Assembly (NCBI RefSeq): GCF_900445255.1
Contig: NZ_UAPU01000007.1
Location: 161,001 to 225,000, forward strand
Direction: 5' to 3'
Source of the DNA: Anaerobiospirillum thomasii
GTDB lineage: Bacteria; Pseudomonadota; Gammaproteobacteria; Enterobacterales; Succinivibrionaceae
Length of the DNA stretch: 64,000 nucleotides
Shown here: positions 62,728 to 64,000 of the stretch, in pieces
Layout: every line of letters begins with the position of its first letter
Position numbering within the stretch: position 1 is the stretch's first letter
Program-made: the position numbers and the translations under genes
Notes under the pieces: generated by a model
Told to the model about the DNA's origin: nothing
Databases searched by the model: none
The model's input: only the letters and a program-made list of their open reading frames with translations

Positions 62728-64000
<1,273 letters not shown>

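Overview
The window reads as chromosomal DNA of a motile, polar-flagellate gammaproteobacterium. Moderately low GC, a Vibrio/Shewanella/Pseudomonas-type flagellar and chemotaxis gene order (flhA-flhF-flhG-fliA-cheYZAB-motCD-parC-parP-cheW-DUF2802) and anaerobic sugar-acid metabolism suggest the Succinivibrionaceae (Succinivibrio/Anaerobiospirillum-like). That family placement is inference; no 16S rRNA is present.

Layout. 0-3.5 kb: three tandem, nearly identical flagellin genes. 3.6-13.1 kb: a sugar or polyol catabolic region with an L-ribulose-5-P 3-epimerase (UlaE/SgbU), an orphan MglB-like lipoprotein, an EltD-like polyol dehydrogenase, a LacI-type repressor, a ribose-type ABC importer and an FGGY kinase. 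13.3-14.9 kb: a second FGGY kinase. 15.19-17.20 kb: a complete IS1634/IS4-type insertion sequence with TTATAA target duplications. 17.4-27.5 kb: a yia-like 2,3-diketo-L-gulonate region with an IclR regulator, SgbH, LyxK, YiaL, two YiaK paralogues, a YiaMNO TRAP transporter and an L-ribulose-5-P 4-epimerase. 27.8-41 kb: general genes (flavin-reductase-like protein, DUF5718-like protein, endA, rsmE, queF, rpsT, an AT3-SGNH acyltransferase, leuABCD, galM) and a candidate small RNA at 41.3 kb. 41.5-57.5 kb: the chemotaxis and flagellar cluster, all on the minus strand. 57.6-61.3 kb: YqcC, RuvX, a DnaC-like ATPase, xpt and a xanthine permease. 61.4-62.3 kb: a fourth, cysteine-free flagellin with an excellent sigma-28 promoter. 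62.5-64 kb: 5S rRNA and the 3' part of 23S rRNA on the minus strand.

How the genes fit together. The diketogulonate genes should import 2,3-diketo-L-gulonate, reduce, phosphorylate and decarboxylate it to L-xylulose-5-P. The UlaE-type and UlaF-type epimerases then carry L-xylulose-5-P through L-ribulose-5-P to D-xylulose-5-P. The polyol region probably feeds the same intermediate through an ABC importer, the dehydrogenase and the LyxK-like kinase. A shared operator-like motif (core CGTTGTCATT) lies at the promoters of the dehydrogenase, the ABC importer and the distant 4-epimerase, so one LacI-type repressor may coordinate all three.

Most notable observations: a co-occurring pair of cysteines (Cys68 and Cys128) in the three tandem flagellins but not in the fourth; different apparent promoter classes for the two flagellin types (sigma-54-like versus sigma-28); the three-site operator family; strong terminator hairpins placed just before downstream ribosome binding sites in the polyol operons; and an orphan small-RNA-like transcription unit at 41.28-41.37 kb.
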